Notes: generated by a model not told the origin, from the letters alone. DNA of 64,000 nucleotides from Diphasiastrum complanatum (GCA_029204225.1 CM055104.1:25499285-25563284); one strand, 5' to 3'. Shown: positions 55,801-59,470, counted from the first letter of the stretch. Made by a program: numbers and translations.

Positions 55801-57789
55801 AGTTCATTTGGAGCTAAATGTGGATAATCTTAAGTTGAGATTATGCTGAGCTAAGCCAAGAGTTACCCTTCAGACAATCAATCTGCCAAACGAGGAGGCA
55901 TCATGCCTATATTACTGTAATACTAACAGGGTCAAGGAGGCCAAATCACATGGTCTACAGACAAGGAATAGCAGATAATGTGTTGAAAACCCAATGCCTG
56001 ATATGTACAGGACATAAATGCCATAAAACTATCCCATCTCCCCAAACTAGGACTATCTGAGAAACAGAAATTACTACAAAACTGCTTACACTGAGAAGAT
56101 AGCTTAAAAAATGTGTATGCTATCCTGTAGAAGCTATACTAAAGTGGTAGTCACAGCTTACTAAAATGAACTGCTAGGTTAACTCTCAAGTTTCAACAGG
56201 AGAGCATAATGTTTAGTACATCTCTTTGGTGATAATACTAGTTTTAAGAGGCTGCTAACAGATTATTTACTGTACAGATACCATAACCACATGCTCACCA
56301 TGGTTGAGAAATTCACCCCTACCAGAGTAATATCAACTAGGATTTGGGCAAAATGTCCAAATGTTGCTAATTCTGGTTACAACGAGTCCAGTTGAACGTC
56401 AAACAGGAATTGCCATCAATGAGCATGCTTGATACAGCCACCAAAAACCATATACTTTAGGTGTGACTCTTCCTTACCATTAGGAAAAGCTATTATTATG
56501 TACAAACGCTATAGTATATCCTAAATCCAGCTCTTAGCACTGGCAAAATGTCAAATAACCTAGTCTATGCCAGATGCTTTGGTTTTTTTGGCTTTACAAG
56601 TAACAAATAAAAGTACAATGGGAGTTCTTTAGAAGAACCAAAATAGGAAGATTGTTAAACGAGAAAGATTTAGCAAATTCAATGTTGCATCGTGTTTCAT
56701 GATTTCAATTATTTAATGTCAGCCTGTATCAACACAGTGTATTTGATTCTTCATATTTGGTAAGATCTTTTGAGATTGACAGATGTCAAAGGTAAAAATA
56801 CCTGTACCTGGTTGAGTGGATGGACTGCAACAGCTTTATGTCGCTCACCCTCAAAAAACAATTTCAAAGCTTGTTCTTCTGTAGTACAAAGTACCCGGGT
56901 CAGGCCTCTAAATTCAACTGTTCCATCCTCTTCTAGGGTTGTAATCTGACTTGCAGCTTCCCTCTTAGCCAAAAGATCATATATCACCTGCAAATATGTG
57001 AGGCATTTCAAAAGAATAAGATGCCACTTTATCCCAAGCATACAAGTCAATCTGTGTTTCAAATTCCTGTTGCACTCTTCAGGCTGACCTCATTGTGTAT
57101 TTCAAGGTAAGATACGTGCACTTTGATCTCAGCAGCAGGTTTTGATTCCTTTTCTTCAAATATTCGATGTATGCAACGCGGAATGAGACCACAATATATG
57201 AAGGTCTGCAGAGCAACATGTTCATGTTGTAATATGCTGAAAACTGGAGGGTGATTCTACTTAGAATAGGACCTACAATACAGGTAAAGTTTAAACTTTC
57301 CATTGGGCAGGATAAACTTCTTCACCACTGTGCTTCAAAGAAAACCTTTATCCCTTGCTCTGTCATCATTGCAATCTGATTTGAGAAGCGGCCTCAGGGC
57401 GCTGCTACGCTGGTGTATCTCATATAATCAGGGACACAGAAGTTTGTAGTCAAATTGATACTCTCTTCCTGTTTATAGTGCATGCCTAGCTGATAGACCA
57501 ATAACTGTGTAGAGGTATAAAACCAATGGAAGTGATTGGCATTCCTACGAGCTTTCTACTATTAAAATCAGTAAGTCTATTAGTATCATCTGAAAATGTA
57601 AAATCCTGTCAGTGGTGAAGAAGTTTACCCTGTCTCCTTATTCTCAGCTACCTTTGTTTCTCCAGTCATTGTGAAAGTTTTCCCAGATCCCACTTGCCCA
57701 TAAGCAAAGATAGTCCCATGATAACCAGTGAGCACATCCTCCACCACACCCTTTGCACATTCATCAAAAACTGCCTCTTGTGACGAGCT
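3978..57789 (-). CDS. Kinesin-9 family (KIF6/KIF9-like) motor, 12 exons, partial at both ends
   Basis: The product is a microtubule motor ATPase; animal and algal kinesin-9 proteins act mostly in the axoneme of cilia and flagella. Exons, 5' to 3' on the minus strand: 57789-57652, 57205-57089, 56987-56808, 53253-53056, 35349-35203, 33487-33399, 33193-33104, 32890-32797, 14491-14381, 4954-4787, 4224-4160, 4050-3978. All introns are GT-AG, and the phases join into one frame of 490 codons without a stop. Visible motifs are the P-loop GQVGSGKT, switch I SSRSH, a changed switch II DLAGFG (normally DLAGSE), NINKSL, and a neck/tail coiled coil. The family assignment rests on [16 protein letters not shown], the [14 protein letters not shown] neck and the GFHVGVAP tail segment, which recall KIF9. 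The N-terminal motor strand and start codon are missing, as is the end of the tail. One short exon may be missed between 32797 and 14491. The large introns carry nearly all the transposons listed. The phase-intact frame argues against simple decay. Confidence 0.88.
4160..4224 (-). CDS. Kinesin-9 exon: tail (tentative)
   Basis: This exon is 65 bp, acceptor AATATTAG and donor GTGTTA. It encodes [14 protein letters not shown] and continues to INGTYGP. It supplies exactly the two bases (AG) needed to open the next exon with an AGA codon, and it corrects the phase between the exons at 4787 and 4050. Similarity to the family is weak, so the call relies on phase and borders. Confidence 0.5.
4787..4954 (-). 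CDS. Kinesin-9 exon: GVAP tail segment
   Basis: This exon has 56 codons, acceptor CCTTGGCAG and donor GTATTA. It is open only in phase 0. It encodes [14 protein letters not shown] near the start and a basic end ([13 protein letters not shown]). The plus-strand frame covering the same bases is a shadow. Confidence 0.8.
5114..5335 (+). pseudogene. Fragment with retroelement-type zinc-binding segment
   Basis: The frame contains [20 protein letters not shown] followed by [11 protein letters not shown]. The C...E.HF.F.CP.Y pattern is that of the small zinc-binding segment found after reverse transcriptase in LINE-like elements. A similar piece lies at 39957-40196. No reverse transcriptase is present next to it. 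It sits inside the kinesin intron 4955-14380 and is probably a relic. Confidence 0.45.
5336..5905. other. Intronic spacer, nothing recognised
   Basis: This is AT-rich intronic sequence between the zinc-segment fragment and the gypsy element. No coding match or internal repeat was seen. Confidence 0.4.
5906..6263 (-). repeat. 3' LTR of the gypsy element
   Basis: The LTR is 358 bp and reads TGTAATAGATCC to CTCGTAACA on the plus strand, with TG..CA ends. It carries a palindromic CGAGCTCG at its edge and the GCCACGTGGC / GACGTGGCC motifs near 6036-6058. The small frames inside it recur exactly in the other LTR and are not genes. Confidence 0.97.
6264..6278 (-). other. Polypurine tract of the gypsy element
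   Basis: The minus strand reads AAGGGGGAGGGAG immediately before the 3' LTR, the expected primer for plus-strand DNA synthesis. Confidence 0.9.
6275..6950 (-). CDS. Integrase C-terminus and chromodomain (frameshifted from gag-pol)
   Basis: This is the 3' part of the polyprotein in a different frame from the main one. It starts with the integrase segment [12 protein letters not shown], followed by the GPF...I.R.G...Y.LELP block typical of chromovirus integrase and HVSQLRKAL. It ends with a chromodomain: [18 protein letters not shown] and on to FPDFVLEDQ. Chromodomains guide integration to particular chromatin. The shift from the upstream frame lies at about 6946-6950, where two bases seem to be missing relative to the related copy at 48940. 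Without frameshifting, the product would lack the end of integrase. Confidence 0.9.
6852..11051 (-). CDS. Ty3/gypsy gag-pol polyprotein (gag, protease, RT, RNase H, integrase)
   Basis: A single frame of 1399 codons starts at ATG 11051, the first ATG after a roughly 900-base leader. Approximate residues: gag 1-335 with Ty3-type capsid core ([17 protein letters not shown]); zinc knuckle [14 protein letters not shown] about 340-355; protease with [11 protein letters not shown] about 430; reverse transcriptase with FLDDILVYS about 780; RNase H with [17 protein letters not shown] about 925; integrase zinc domain (GHPGIQKT...CQKCQ) about 1180-1215; catalytic core with [15 protein letters not shown] and TDGQTERV about 1240-1345. 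Residues after about 1366 are out of frame. The protease active site reads D-D-G, where D-S-G or D-T-G is usual. Confidence 0.96.
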   Translation of the reverse strand: MTTPQGPDQPQERGFDELETEALAYRKGKEPMEVEEQEQFAEELDELVTKEQFLQLVTEVDELKLALANFKSSVDDSFAELKNLILSSAKGSLPSTSQLSPSPLPSVSGETLRSHPSVFKDLKPPTFNGEEKDRNADILQTFLSKWKNIHALKQTPDHLQAIEASLSLGPMAYKWWLNLQETGQTPRSWKAFEEAFLREFLPENELDRAWEAWERTVMDKSLIQYISQYREAILKIKNMDDYQKIRGFVRGLKDEYKVEVQRNSPTTLEQALRYAQIYDDSVGRKRARQQPLSEQLPQKDFQFKKKFLKRKKEDKFKGEAPQKRPSHIQPLKPDDFEKAKQERLCFVCMGKGHTVRQCPKGPFTKKDKKQVHLVQTVCFPSDSAASEIKVYHEDHEHCCQLTSAMLARPFSFGPHDLVRMHGKVGNQSVRVMVDDGATHNFINHTLVKKLKLPEVPSQHRYIVSLAKGEDKKIWETMVSKLNLGIQGYQDQINFQIMHLDRTNIVLGRDWLYSLGPSPHRNYQENTLSFQYKGREIQLHGEHDVPNSPMVCSSELCQLIGDEDHQVFLCDFQFIPEVSISSSIQQKISKLETLLSKFKDVFPEDLPHGLPPSREVDHVINLVPGTTPVSKPPYRVSRTEDEEITRQLTDYLGKGQIQTSSSPWASPVLLVKKKEGSMRLCVDYRALNKVTIKNKYPMSRADELFDQLDGAKFFSKIDLRSGYHQVRIKSEDVSKTAFRTRHGHYEFKVMPFGLTNAPATFMTLMNSVLRPYLGKFVVVFLDDILVYSKTRKEHLKHLRKVFRLLRKHKLYAKQSKCEFFVEEVAYLGHIISSDGIKMDPNKVKAILSWLRPQNILELQIFLGLAGYYRRFVKEYAQIAVPMTNLLKGKGKEFIWESAQQESFDALKTALATAPVLKVVDPNQPFVVETDASDFAVGAVLTQGGRPVAFESKKLEPAQTRYSAYEKELFSIVHALKTWRHYLYGANFEVLTDHESLRYLCNQPELRGRKARWAELMQEFDMSIRYRRGKFNTVADALSRMPMINELSFTQIRNELLESLRGKCQHDAFFSIIWNSVQNRQLQTPEPVPGAGASSSKNTAASVEDDDESEYTSSDDVEDSEPVLPKQTPVVEGQLTQGIKWKQYSIQDEYLLYRDRVCVPNSEDYRQQVLYECHDNPSAGHPGIQKTYELLRRQFFWPSMKKDVHQYVTSCQKCQVNKAERLKAGGLLHPLEIPAGKWESISMDFIVGLPKTQKGNDAIWVTVDRLTKMAHFIPTKTTVRAPELARLFVDGLFKLYGLPSGIVSDRDSKFTGNFWKAVFHHLHTKLNMSTTDHPQTDGQTERVNQVLEDMLRAYVSKRQTNWEEYLSILECLQQYQTFSYGIQPIYADVRFSATLTHSCRV
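11052..11932 (-). other. 5' leader of the gypsy element
   Basis: This is untranslated sequence between the primer site and the gag start, about 880 bases. It probably contains packaging and dimerisation signals, but none is recognisable by eye. Two short minus-strand frames here do not resemble any protein I know. Confidence 0.7.
11933..11946 (-). other. Primer binding site of the gypsy element
   Basis: The minus strand reads TTGGTATCAGAGCC directly after the 5' LTR, complementary to the 3' end of tRNA-iMet. Confidence 0.95.
11947..12304 (-). repeat. 5' LTR of the gypsy element
   Basis: The LTR is 358 bp, identical by eye to 5906-6263. It should hold the promoter of the element on the minus strand. 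The target duplication GAGTG follows at 12305. Confidence 0.97.
12310..14380. other. Intronic sequence, nothing recognised
   Basis: This AT-rich DNA lies between the gypsy element and the kinesin exon at 14381. Short frames occur but show no domain, codon bias or splice context that would support a gene. Confidence 0.4.
14381..14491 (-). CDS. Kinesin-9 exon: linker
   Basis: This exon has 37 codons, phase 0 at both ends, acceptor TGATGTAAG and donor GTTAGA. It starts [10 protein letters not shown] and ends [12 protein letters not shown]. Joined to the exon at 4954 it gives [15 protein letters not shown], which fits the place of the VGE...GVAP segment of KIF9-type tails. The assignment rests on this junction and on the phase, so it is less certain than the motor exons. 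Confidence 0.7.
14492..18453. other. Intronic sequence, nothing firmly recognised
   Basis: This is the first part of the 18.3-kb kinesin intron. Open frames at 15445-15780 and 16012-16302 have no recognisable domain. A weak pair of ends (GTTTCACCC near 14866 and GGTGAAATATT near 15317) could mark an old inverted-repeat element, but the arms do not align well. Confidence 0.35.
18459..19159 (+). repeat. 5' LTR of the gag-protease element
   Basis: The LTR is 701 bp, starting TGTGAAGAATTGCC and ending ACTTTTACA. It contains a short palindromic stretch TACTACAGCCTGTAGTA near 18954, also present in the 3' LTR. Confidence 0.95.
19160..19172 (+). other. Primer binding site of the gag-protease element
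   Basis: It reads TGGTATCAGAGCC right after the 5' LTR, the tRNA-iMet complement. Confidence 0.95.
19968..20397 (+). CDS. copia-type gag (first part, frameshifted)
   Basis: The likely start is the ATG at 19968 ([20 protein letters not shown]), because copia gags begin shortly before the NYxxWKxxM motif; an in-frame ATG at 19944 is also open. The protein has [13 protein letters not shown] near residue 20 and the [14 protein letters not shown] helix. These are hallmarks of the UBN2/DUF4219-type gag that builds the virus-like particle. At about 20397 one base appears lost. The gag then continues in another frame ([19 protein letters not shown]) and meets an in-frame TAG at 20570. This copy is therefore broken. 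Confidence 0.88.
20573..21847 (+). CDS. Zinc knuckle, aspartic protease and unrecognised C-terminal region
   Basis: The frame is open from the TAG at 20570 to the stop after 21847. It contains lysine-rich sequence, the knuckle [14 protein letters not shown] (about 20698-20739), an acidic linker, the copia protease motif [13 protein letters not shown] (about 20877) and the [17 protein letters not shown] stretch. The C-terminal half (from about 21240 to 21847, near 200 residues) resembles neither integrase nor reverse transcriptase. It has an acidic start ([13 protein letters not shown]), then mixed hydrophobic sequence. I cannot assign it. It may be a shifted remnant of pol or an acquired segment. 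Confidence 0.8.
   Translation, partial: DGDEKANFSFKGKKKTNEKKKHPKEAKEEDDASSSKDKSKQKCFFCGKKGHYASECYKRLRAQVEEDKQGNLAKEEEEDKVDVFLMASTSSPTSNGNSRDNWWIDSGASSHMSCEKDFFSTLHSFNAAKKFVFTANDEEYRIDGVGTISLCLESSKCMDLENVLYVPSITKNMLSVGLLLESGLDVHFKHGVCFILKNDVCIAKGFKHGRLFKLEASVAFERMSLAKEEITQEEILAKCDLACIEEEHQKEEDLEDQPQSMRVPRESSMTMAESSNCMQIVHSSVHLARVVSIGESTIFEYFLESSSRHEVTCFLPLRSMVFITLYDKTMKWDALKSTFVVDKAISLDNYFCNSLNRVIKDETSFALEIFVSTCFVHDQSNVSTKDYPISMIGIMVVFCSSSRNCRIYLFSTKEFVNGGNVIFQ
22313..22321 (+). other. Polypurine tract of the gag-protease element
   Basis: GAGGAGGAG stands directly before the 3' LTR at 22322. Confidence 0.85.
22322..23022 (+). repeat. 3' LTR of the gag-protease element
   Basis: The LTR is 701 bp and matches the 5' LTR with nine substitutions and no length change by my reading. 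The target duplication TTAAA follows. Confidence 0.95.
23028..23984. other. Intronic sequence, nothing recognised
   Basis: This AT-rich intronic DNA between the gag-protease element and the minisatellite has no supported gene. Confidence 0.4.
23985..24725. repeat. Minisatellite, about 17-bp unit GGAAAAATTCGAGTCTT
   Basis: There are several dozen head-to-tail copies of a unit close to TTGGAAAAATTCGAGTC, with drift in the first bases (TTTGA, GTTCC, GCTCC). Around 24500-24610 the array is interrupted by a different piece containing TATACAAAGGGTC twice; a third copy follows at about 24755. Because the unit length varies around a multiple of three, both strands show open frames of F/K/E/S repeats; these are not genes. 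Confidence 0.9.
24726..26040. other. Intronic sequence with a short direct repeat
   Basis: Two copies of a segment of about 75 bp lie near 25575-25650 and 25940-26010. They share CGAAGTTCTGACC and CCAATTTTTGGCTC. Between them are short GC-richer stretches. No gene is seen. Confidence 0.5.
26041..27885. repeat. Complex tandem array rich in CCACGTGGC and CATAGGCTTGTG
   Basis: Sub-repeats of about 20-30 bp recur throughout: TGCCACGTGGCAAGCCACGT, AGGCCTACCATAGGCTTGTG and TGTGGCAAGCCA. A purine-rich marker, GAGTGGACCTAGAGAGAGAG, returns at about 26184, 26534, 26711, 27012, 27414, 27601 and 27872. The higher-order spacing is therefore irregular (about 180 to 400 bp). Many units hold the palindrome CCACGTGG, which contains the plant G-box CACGTG, or the CATG variant. 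Frames across the array are repetitive and not genes. Confidence 0.9.
28322..28341. repeat. TA dinucleotide run
   Basis: A short (TA)n run lies within the spacer of the long inverted repeat. A longer one follows at 28616-28659. Confidence 0.9.
28616..28659. repeat. TA dinucleotide run
   Basis: About 22 TA units form a self-complementary tract near the centre of the long inverted repeat. Confidence 0.95.
29318..31270. repeat. Microsatellite block with CT tracts on the left and GA tracts on the right
   Basis: Main tracts: CT at 29318-29395 and 29605-29667; GT at 29749-29793 and 29941-29958; GA at 30434-30456, 30589-30645, 30802-30840, 30929-30987, 31098-31157 and 31221-31270. Each GA tract on the right is followed by pyrimidine-rich text with CCCTCC and GCGCC, and preceded by a GCCGATGG...GTGTGTG piece, so a module of about 150-250 bp is repeated. 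The left side is the reverse complement in style. The very long frames of alternating S/L or R/E residues across the block are translations of the dinucleotide runs. Confidence 0.95.
31271..32796. other. Intronic sequence, nothing recognised
   Basis: This is the end of the 18.3-kb kinesin intron, AT-rich, without a supported gene. Confidence 0.4.
32797..32890 (-). CDS. Kinesin-9 exon: post-neck helix
   Basis: This exon is 94 bp, acceptor ACGCTGCAG and donor GTGCTT. It begins with the last base of an ACA codon and ends in phase 0. It encodes [19 protein letters not shown] and then PVDNLKQ, a charged helical stretch expected after the neck in this family. Confidence 0.88.
33104..33193 (-). CDS. 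Kinesin-9 exon: neck coiled coil
   Basis: This exon is 90 bp, acceptor GATCTCCAG and donor GTGAGT. It completes an AGA codon with the previous exon. It encodes [19 protein letters not shown], then [10 protein letters not shown], very like the neck of KIF9-type motors. Confidence 0.92.
33399..33487 (-). CDS. Kinesin-9 exon: end of motor domain
   Basis: This exon is 89 bp, acceptor ATATTGCAG and donor GTTTTT, leaving two bases of a split codon. It encodes [19 protein letters not shown], the counterpart of the LSTLRFAxRAK helix that closes the motor domain. Confidence 0.9.
33582..33864. repeat. Intronic direct repeat, two copies
   Basis: Copy A (about 33582-33694) and copy B (about 33732-33864) share CAGTTTAAAAGAAGTGCATC and AGCAGCTATCCAAGATAC. 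Copy B carries about 30 extra bases (near 33808-33838). The repeat lies in the intron between the exons at 35203 and 33487 and looks like a local duplication. Confidence 0.85.
33865..35202. other. Kinesin intron, nothing recognised
   Basis: This is ordinary AT-rich intron sequence between two motor-domain exons. Confidence 0.5.
35203..35349 (-). CDS. Kinesin-9 exon: microtubule-binding region
   Basis: This exon has 49 codons, phase 0, acceptor TTACATAG and donor GTACTA. It encodes [19 protein letters not shown], matching the conserved PFRxSKLTxLLxDSLGGN block (loop 12/alpha 5 contact with tubulin). It then gives a divergent stretch ending in CLDET where other kinesins have the NISP...ET pattern. 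Confidence 0.93.
35350..36179. other. Start of the 17.7-kb kinesin intron
   Basis: A short TA run occurs at 35421-35440. A 115-codon open frame at 35646-35993 has no recognisable domain. The segment just before 36180 may be the leader of the copia element, but no LTR was found here. Confidence 0.4.
36180..38603 (+). pseudogene. Internally deleted Ty1/copia polyprotein
   Basis: Pieces of a copia polyprotein are in the right order but with segments missing. The gag start ([17 protein letters not shown], about 36282-36335) jumps to the end of protease ([15 protein letters not shown]). An open frame of 398 codons at 36534-37730 follows, with the pre-integrase [10 protein letters not shown] and [14 protein letters not shown], and the integrase core with D (HSDVCGP), D (FIDDFSRF) and E ([12 protein letters not shown]). 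Reverse transcriptase begins ([20 protein letters not shown], about 38090-38150). It then jumps straight to RNase H ([33 protein letters not shown]). The main catalytic part of RT is lost, so the copy cannot move by itself. Confidence 0.92.
38605..38928 (+). repeat. copia LTR (5' part missing), same family as 39370-39818
   Basis: The segment from GGTCATGTACTGACTCGTGG to CTTTCCTACA at 38928 is the reverse complement of 39370-39690 with few differences. It stands where the 3' LTR of the element at 36180 is expected, but its first roughly 120 bases are not recognisable. A short CT run lies at 38825-38839. Confidence 0.85.
38929..39357 (-). other. Leader region of an inverted copia copy
   Basis: The sequence lies between the two facing LTRs. 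Read on the minus strand it follows the primer site at 39358-39369 and corresponds to an untranslated leader. Motif GGGCGCCCTCCT recurs at about 39018 and 39100. No protein is encoded. Confidence 0.6.
39358..39369 (-). other. Primer binding site of the inverted copia LTR
   Basis: The minus strand reads TGGTATCAGAGC next to the LTR beginning at 39370. Confidence 0.9.
39370..39818 (-). repeat. copia LTR, inverted relative to 38605-38928
   Basis: The LTR is 449 bp, starting TGTAGGAAAGC and ending TTTCTAACA on the plus strand. Its outer part shares CTCGACCTTTTGGGTCAAAG and AGTAACCTATGG with the LTR at 42394-42892, so all three belong to one family. Confidence 0.88.
39957..40196 (+). pseudogene. 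Fragment with retroelement-type zinc-binding segment
   Basis: Translated in two frames with one shift near 40015, it gives [20 protein letters not shown] and then [20 protein letters not shown] followed by [10 protein letters not shown]. The pattern resembles the C-terminal zinc-binding segment of LINE-type reverse transcriptases and the piece at 5114-5335. It has no neighbouring RT domain. Confidence 0.5.
40197..41525. other. Intronic sequence with one CT run
   Basis: Apart from the CT microsatellite at 40763-40835 this is AT-rich DNA without recognisable coding content. Confidence 0.45.
40763..40835. repeat. CT microsatellite
   Basis: An uninterrupted (CT)n run of about 36 units. Confidence 0.98.
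41526..41917 (-). repeat. 3' LTR of gypsy element 2
   Basis: The LTR matches 52550-52913 over most of its length, sharing TAGAATGCCCCTCCTAGCCC and GGGGTCCCAGTCCATCACT. It ends TCTCGCAACA. A run rich in GCATGC/TGCATG lies at about 41740-41780. It also shares CCCCTCCTAGCCCAGTGTGA with the LTR of the intact element, so the families are related. Confidence 0.9.
41918..41932 (-). other. Polypurine tract of gypsy element 2
   Basis: The minus strand reads AAGGGGGAGGGAG before the LTR, the same as in the intact element. Confidence 0.88.
41929..42295 (-). pseudogene. Integrase end and chromodomain of gypsy element 2
   Basis: The minus strand gives a chromodomain ([19 protein letters not shown], then [10 protein letters not shown]) and, further up, an eroded ELP/HVSQL stretch. 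The stretch is cut at 42295 by the next LTR. It is closely similar to 6275-6640 of the intact element but contains indels. Confidence 0.85.
42296..42393 (+). repeat. LTR fragment of gypsy element 3
   Basis: These 98 bases, starting TGTTAGGGACCCAACTCC, match the beginning of the LTR at 49619 with a few changes. The match stops at GCATGGT, where a copia LTR begins, so a copia element was inserted into this LTR. Confidence 0.8.
42394..42892 (-). repeat. copia LTR inserted in the gypsy 3 LTR
   Basis: The LTR is 499 bp, starting TGTAGGAAATAGAAG and ending CATTCCAACA. It is followed by CCCTCCTT, the reverse of a polypurine tract. Three tandem copies of a 24-bp unit containing TTGGCTATCCAACTACTTGAC lie near 42590-42660. 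The outer part matches the LTR at 39370-39818. Confidence 0.8.
43014..44081 (-). pseudogene. Degenerate copia polyprotein, 355-codon open frame
   Basis: The frame is open but joins distant parts of a copia protein. It holds a pre-integrase relic ([13 protein letters not shown]), an integrase relic ([14 protein letters not shown]), then the linker between integrase and RT ([19 protein letters not shown], compare [16 protein letters not shown] at 37886). It ends with an unrecognisable stretch. The catalytic residues of integrase are not preserved. It belongs with the LTR at 42394-42892, on the same strand. Confidence 0.7.
44082..47847. other. 3.8-kb region of unknown origin inside the nest
   Basis: On the plus strand this stretch is rich in C and A, with many CATCC, CACCATG and CCAAG words, unlike the AT-rich introns. 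A short direct repeat (CTGCCACCATGAGACTTACA / CTGCCACCATAAGACTATAC) lies near 44102 and 44223. Minus-strand frames of 60-100 codons occur but show no domain. It sits where the 5' part of gypsy element 3 or of the copia insertion should be, yet no gag, protease or RT is visible. Confidence 0.5.
47920..49590 (+). pseudogene. Gypsy element 3: RNase H, integrase and chromodomain relic
   Basis: It begins in RNase H ([35 protein letters not shown]). After stops near 48150-48440, an open frame of 292 codons (48447-49325) has the integrase zinc end ([18 protein letters not shown]) and catalytic core ([40 protein letters not shown]), followed by the FMLM-like region ([10 protein letters not shown]) and GPFRIVRK. 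A stop at 49323 interrupts the link to the eroded chromodomain (VRWKGSS...DDTWENE). It runs opposite to gypsy element 2. Protease and RT are missing. Confidence 0.92.
49619..49925 (+). repeat. 3' LTR of gypsy element 3 (right end uncertain)
   Basis: The LTR starts TGTTAGGGACCCAACTCC just after a purine-rich run (AAGGAAAAGGGAA), as a 3' LTR should. The first 98 bases match 42296-42393. The right end does not show a clear CA and gives way to gypsy element 2 sequence at about 49925, so it is probably truncated. Confidence 0.7.
49925..51720 (-). pseudogene. Gypsy element 2: gag, protease and RT relic
   Basis: Read on the minus strand this parallels 8380-8640 (part of RT) and then, after a deletion, 9370-10800 (protease and gag) of the intact element. 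Recognisable pieces are the gag core ([20 protein letters not shown]) and a damaged zinc knuckle, where the first cysteine has become serine ([14 protein letters not shown]). Several stops and indels are present. RNase H and integrase of this copy are absent. Confidence 0.88.
51721..52536 (-). other. 5' leader of gypsy element 2
   Basis: This is untranslated leader sequence. The AAAACAGCGATT motif occurs four times (about 52019, 52133, 52177 and variants), resembling the CAGCGAT repeats in the leader of the intact element at 11660-11840. Confidence 0.65.
52537..52549 (-). other. Primer binding site of gypsy element 2
   Basis: The minus strand reads TTGGTATTAGAGC, one base away from the tRNA-iMet complement. 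Confidence 0.85.
52550..52913 (-). repeat. 5' LTR of gypsy element 2
   Basis: It starts TGTTAGGAACTGCATAACC and matches 41526-41917 with many substitutions and small gaps. Its end has changed (TCTCATATAGG instead of TCTCGCAACA), and no target duplication is seen, so the copy is old. Confidence 0.88.
53056..53253 (-). CDS. Kinesin-9 exon: switch I and altered switch II
   Basis: This exon has 66 codons, phase 0, acceptor ATGGTTCAG and donor GTGAGC. It carries switch [15 protein letters not shown], then [14 protein letters not shown] and [11 protein letters not shown]. In nearly all kinesins switch II reads DLAGSE; here the serine and glutamate codons are TTT and GGA. The change needs two point substitutions and leaves the frame open. 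Confidence 0.93.
53518..54060 (-). pseudogene. Degenerate Ty3/gypsy RNase H and RT fragment
   Basis: The minus strand shows an eroded [13 protein letters not shown]-like stretch near 53540-53570 and other pieces that parallel 7990-8700 of the intact element, such as the tract around ACTCCTTGTGAGTAGAGTAC. Stops are frequent. It lies in the kinesin intron 53254-56807. Confidence 0.6.
54658..55433. mobile_element. Non-autonomous hAT-type DNA element, copy 2
   Basis: The element is 54666-55425 (760 bp) with CATAGTTGCA at one end and GGAACTATG at the other. The 8-bp target duplication GATGGAGC is exact (54658-54665 and 55426-55433). The interior matches copy 1 in reverse orientation: GGGCCCAATATTTATGCCCC here against GGGGGCATAAATATTGGGCC there. 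A C-run/G-run block at 55019-55095 again forms hairpins. It sits in the kinesin intron between the switch exon and the YDLL exon. Confidence 0.92.
55434..56807. other. Kinesin intron, nothing recognised
   Basis: This is AT-rich intron sequence up to the exon at 56808. No element ends or coding segments were seen. Confidence 0.5.
56808..56987 (-). CDS. Kinesin-9 exon: YDLL to loop 9
   Basis: This exon has 60 codons, phase 0, acceptor TATTTGCAG and donor GTACAG. It starts [12 protein letters not shown] and ends [17 protein letters not shown], just before the switch I serines in the next exon. The FFEGE and LNQ pattern is close to that of the KIF9 branch. Confidence 0.92.
57089..57205 (-). CDS. 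Kinesin-9 exon: GLIPR segment
   Basis: This exon has 39 codons, phase 0, acceptor CTCTGCAG and the slightly unusual donor GTCAGC. It contains [11 protein letters not shown] and VSYLEIHNE, the conserved stretch between the P-loop and the YDLL motif of kinesin motors. Confidence 0.9.
57652..57789 (-). CDS. Kinesin-9 exon: P-loop
   Basis: This exon has 46 codons, phase 0 at both ends, acceptor TTTTCCAG and donor GTAGCT. It begins [16 protein letters not shown] and contains the nucleotide-binding P-loop GQVGSGKT followed by FTMTG. Family proteins have one or more exons before this one coding for the first beta strand (VRVRP-like); I could not find them to the right in this window. Confidence 0.92.
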
Positions 57790-58016
57790 CTGGAAAAATC
57801 AACAAGCAACTTTGAAGCTAATCAGAAATAGAAGCACACTTTCATTCACCACAGATTGAGAATTACTGCTTGAATTGACTATTGTCTGGCTATGAAGAAC
57901 AATATTTATTAAGTGCTTTTTATCTGTATTTCTACTTGCTGGCATGTGGACATGAGAGTTAAGTCACGAGACACAGAGTCAGAAGCATTAAAGAGCTCAA
58001 GAATTCTTCCATCTTA

Positions 58017-58366
58017 TTCTGGGCCATAGTTACATTGACGATTTGCGAATTGCGATGCGAATCACGACCCGCAAATCACTCGCTTGGGGGTGAATCAAGC
58101 GAGTGAATCATGATTCACAGTTGCCTTCTTTTTTTGGCAGACATATGCAACATGGGTATTAGTAGAAAGAGAAAACATAGAGGCTTAAGAGTAAATGGGT
58201 ATTCAGTAGTTTCAGGTTCAATCCAATTCCAGTACTTTTCAGGTCACAAAAATTTGCAAGAAGAAATTTTTCTTTTGCGATTCACATGTGCGAATCACTA
58301 TTCACGGGGTTCGCAACTGAATCGCAATTGCCAGAGAATCGTGATTCGCTGCAACTAGTTCTGGGC
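58017..58366. mobile_element. Non-autonomous hAT-type DNA element, copy 3 (short)
   Basis: The element is 58025-58358 (334 bp), with CATAGTTACA at the left and GCTGCAACTAG at the right. The 8-bp target duplication TTCTGGGC is exact (58017-58024 and 58359-58366). Subterminal GATTTGCGAATTGCG and GAATCGTGATTCGC repeats relate it to copies 1 and 2, but the G-rich core is absent. Confidence 0.85.
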
Positions 58367-59470
58367 TAAGAACCTCGTAGTGATGATTGAACCCTCACGC
58401 TACCTAAATATTAAAAGAAGGCTTCAAACACTTTTGTTAAACTTAAAAATTTCACACAGTAACAGGATTAGTGTTTACACAAATCGCGATTCGTTGCCTG
58501 ACAAATTGCGATTCATCAAACAATCGTTCGGTCCCAATTCAAATCGGAAAGAATCAGTGGAAAAAATTTTTGCTACAGCCAGGGTCCTGATTCATTCGCG
58601 ATTTCGGTTTTCTCTATTTTTGCGCCTCTTTCAAAGGGAGAAACTTGAGAAACTTGAGGAGAGGTGTAAGGAGAGAAGAAAGGAGAGGAGAGAAGAGAGA
58701 GCTTAGAGGAGAGAGGAAATGGCATTTATGGTGAATGTGCAATGTGTTAGAACTTAGGACCATTTCACACTACACTGCCCGGCAAGTCCGAAATTTTAAA
58801 AAAAGCTCTCCCATTGGTCCAAGGAGAAAAAATGGGCATTCCACCCTTTCACGCTAACAAGCACTTGCCACTATGTGGCAGATGACATGGCAGGGACCCA
58901 CTGCCACGTAAGAATAGGAGTTAGGAGAAGTTAGACCTTAGGTGTTTAGTAATATTAGCCACTATTATTAGGTGAATGAAGGAGAGAGGCTAGAGCTAGG
59001 ACTTAGGAGAGTCATGAAGAGAGAATAGGAGGAGCTATGTGTGTCAAGGTTACCAGCCGATTTGAATTTGCTGATTCGAATCGGGCGATTCAAACCGGCT
59101 AGTTGGGTTCGAATCGGGAAAAGATTCGAACCTTTTCTATTTTGTTCTTTTTTTTTTATAATCAGGCCGGTTCGAACCGGTTCGAATCAAGAACCGATTC
59201 GAATCGTCCCCTAACGATTCGATGGTTCGAACCATGTTCGATGCCACACTGGTGTGTGTTTGTGAGTTTAGGCAAGAGGTGTGTGTGTGAAATTGTGAAT
59301 TTACTTTTAGTTAAAACTTCAGTAGAGTTGCTCAATGTTAGGACTCAGGAATGGTAGAGTTTAGAGTTCGAACATAGGTAATAGAGGTGAGAGGAGTGTT
59401 AGAAGTTAGGAGAGTTAGGAGTTGAAACTTGAGAGTTAGGAGTCTTAGGAGTTACGAATTGAGAATCATG
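58367..59470. other. Spacer with further GATTCG-rich pieces
   Basis: Isolated GCGATTCGTTGCC / GCGATTCATC words occur at 58485-58530 and a GA-rich tract at 58660-58720. The segment 58840-59480 contains several GTTAGGAG/CTTAGGAG repeats. Besides the element at 59045-59251, nothing else is recognised. Confidence 0.4.
59037..59259. mobile_element. Possible small hAT-type element with GAATCGG palindromes
   Basis: A 207-bp segment (59045-59251) begins CAAGGTTACC and ends CCACACTG. It is flanked by ATGTGTGT and GTGTGTGT (7 of 8 bases alike). The interior is self-complementary (GGTTCGAACCGGTTCGAATC, GATTCGAATCGGGCGATT). The flanks are GT-rich, so the duplication could be chance. Confidence 0.4.
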
